Of a DNA stretch of 64,000 nt, positions 63,250 to 64,000 are shown in pieces. The notes below the pieces were generated by a model, which ran no database searches, was not told the DNA's origin, and saw only the letters and a program-made list of their open reading frames with translations. This DNA is from Anadara kagoshimensis. Its lineage: Eukaryota > Mollusca > Bivalvia > Arcoida > Arcidae. Position 1 is the stretch's first letter. Each line of letters opens with the position of its first letter. Made by a program: the position numbers and the translations under genes. The stretch spans positions 11,790,721-11,854,720 of the forward strand of contig CM037867.1 in assembly GCA_021292105.1 (NCBI GenBank), given 5' to 3'.

Positions 63250-63480
63250 GTAAGTTCTCTAGGAAGCAGTGGTAATGTCATGAAAGTTATGTTTAGATCA
63301 GATGGCTCGAGTTCTGGCTGGGGTTTTAGAGCCAATTACACTTCTCTGGAAAGTGCTAGTAAGTTCTCTAGAAAGCAGTGGTAATGTCATGAAAGTTATT
63401 TTTGGAACAGATGGCTCTAGACCTGGTCATGGTTTTAAAGCAAGTTACACTTCTCTGGAAAGTGCAAGTAAGTTCTCTAT
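63250..63480 (+). repeat. 109-bp tandem copies of the exon 27 3' half and donor (two extra copies)
   Basis: Donors gtaagttctct occur at 63250, 63359 and 63468, exactly 109 bp apart. Copies 2 (63263-63358) and 3 (63372-63467) are each 96 nt. Each is bounded by ctctag and gtaagt, stop-free in the phase of the parent exon, and reads SSGNVMKV through YTSLESA. The 13-bp spacer is too short to be an intron. Copies differ from each other at several codons. Confidence 0.93.
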
Positions 63481-63632
63481 TTAAAAAATAAGATAAGTTG
63501 CATTGACTATCTGACAGATTACAGAGTTCGAAAAAGAATAGGCCACCTGTGGCAGCTACAGAGGATGCTTACAACTAGAAGTGAATGAAACAGACTGAGC
63601 AAGAAGATAAAATAAGTATTTTGTGTTTGTAG

Positions 63633-63721
63633 CCTGTGGTGGAATCCTCAAAAGTGAAAAGAACCCATCACCTGTGATCAGTTGTATACACCAACAATCT
63701 TTCAGAGACAATACTAGTTAA
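63633..63721 (+). CDS. Possible exon 28: broken or terminal CUB start
   Basis: After a good acceptor (gtgtttgtag/CCTGTGGTGG) in the right phase, the frame reads TCGGILKSEKNPSPV and continues to an in-frame TAA at 63719. CGGIL matches a CUB start, but the SPNYP..YP and C.W motifs that should follow are absent. It may be a truncated CUB exon, a pseudo-exon or a terminal exon with a novel tail. No convincing donor is visible. Confidence 0.35.
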
Positions 63722-64000
63722 TGAGGGTAGCACATGTTATTCACAATTTGCAATTGAAGTTATAGCACTATAAACGGCATTTCTAGACACATGAGACAGT
63801 TCTTTGGTTATGCATGTATTTACATTTTCGTCATCTTTTGAAAATCTTATTTTAGTTATTAATCCTGAAATAAATTTAAAACGCTCTAGTGTACAACATG
63901 TATTTCCAATCGGAACAGCCATTCTATGATGTCACACATATAGCCACAAGCAAGTAAATGCATTTTAGCAAATTGTAGGGTATTTGGCTCTCAAGAGACA
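63722..64000. other. Window end, no gene
   Basis: The last bases (gggtatttggctctcaagag) match the 3' hairpin region of the Helitron-like ends at 9126 and 60062. A mobile-element terminus probably continues just past the edge. Confidence 0.5.

Noticed and set aside
63980..64000. Conserved intronic splicing signal predicting another CUB exon just past the edge
   Set aside because: The same string before exons 3 and 25 is better explained as the 3' end of Helitron-like elements, since it also occurs away from exons at 9721.

Overview
This is eukaryotic DNA that is AT-rich, intron-rich and full of repeats. It looks like a mollusc, probably a bivalve. The reasons are tRNA-derived SINEs ending in (CAAC)n, microsatellite-bearing dispersed elements with tandem ~145-166 bp cores (the architecture of the bivalve 'pearl'-type/Helentron-like elements), and abundant Tc1/mariner-pogo MITEs. 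The species cannot be named from the sequence alone.

The only cellular gene I can support runs on the + strand across almost the whole window (6574-63249). It is an internal part of a cubilin-like gene. I traced 27 exons by splice sites, reading phase and CUB signatures. They encode 14 consecutive CUB domains (called a to n here), about 1,660 residues, with no start codon, signal peptide, transmembrane segment or convincing stop codon. The gene should therefore extend beyond both edges. Nearly every CUB domain is split over two exons. Introns between domains are phase 1, which makes each domain a 1-1 module; introns inside domains are phase 0, 1 or 2. Most domains keep the four cysteines and the acidic residues of calcium-binding CUB domains. 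Known cubilin is an extracellular endocytic receptor built from a long CUB array, so ligand binding at a cell surface is the likely role.

Layout. 1-6573: flanking or intronic DNA with Helentron-like elements and a 5'-truncated, frameshifted LINE (minus strand, 1634-3587) flanked by a 14-bp target duplication. 6574-26623: CUB a-f, with introns holding MITEs, SINEs, fold-back repeats and a 35-bp satellite. 26624-36527: a 9.9-kb intron with a 41-bp satellite split by a 3.9-kb inverted-repeat element (TAA duplication), then a Helentron-like element with a 166-bp core. 36528-50314: CUB g-j, including a frameshifted exon, a CUB lacking its first disulfide, two nested tRNA-SINEs and a pogo-like element carrying only a DNA-binding ORF. 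51396-63249: CUB k-n with a 49/35-bp satellite and more Helentron-like DNA.

The most unusual signal is that three exons (14, 20 and 27) have had one edge, splice site included, copied in tandem (60-140 bp units, 3-5 copies). Most other long introns have a satellite or transposon starting within a few tens of bases of the 5' splice site. I found no bacterial-type operons, CRISPR arrays, rRNA or convincing functional tRNA genes.
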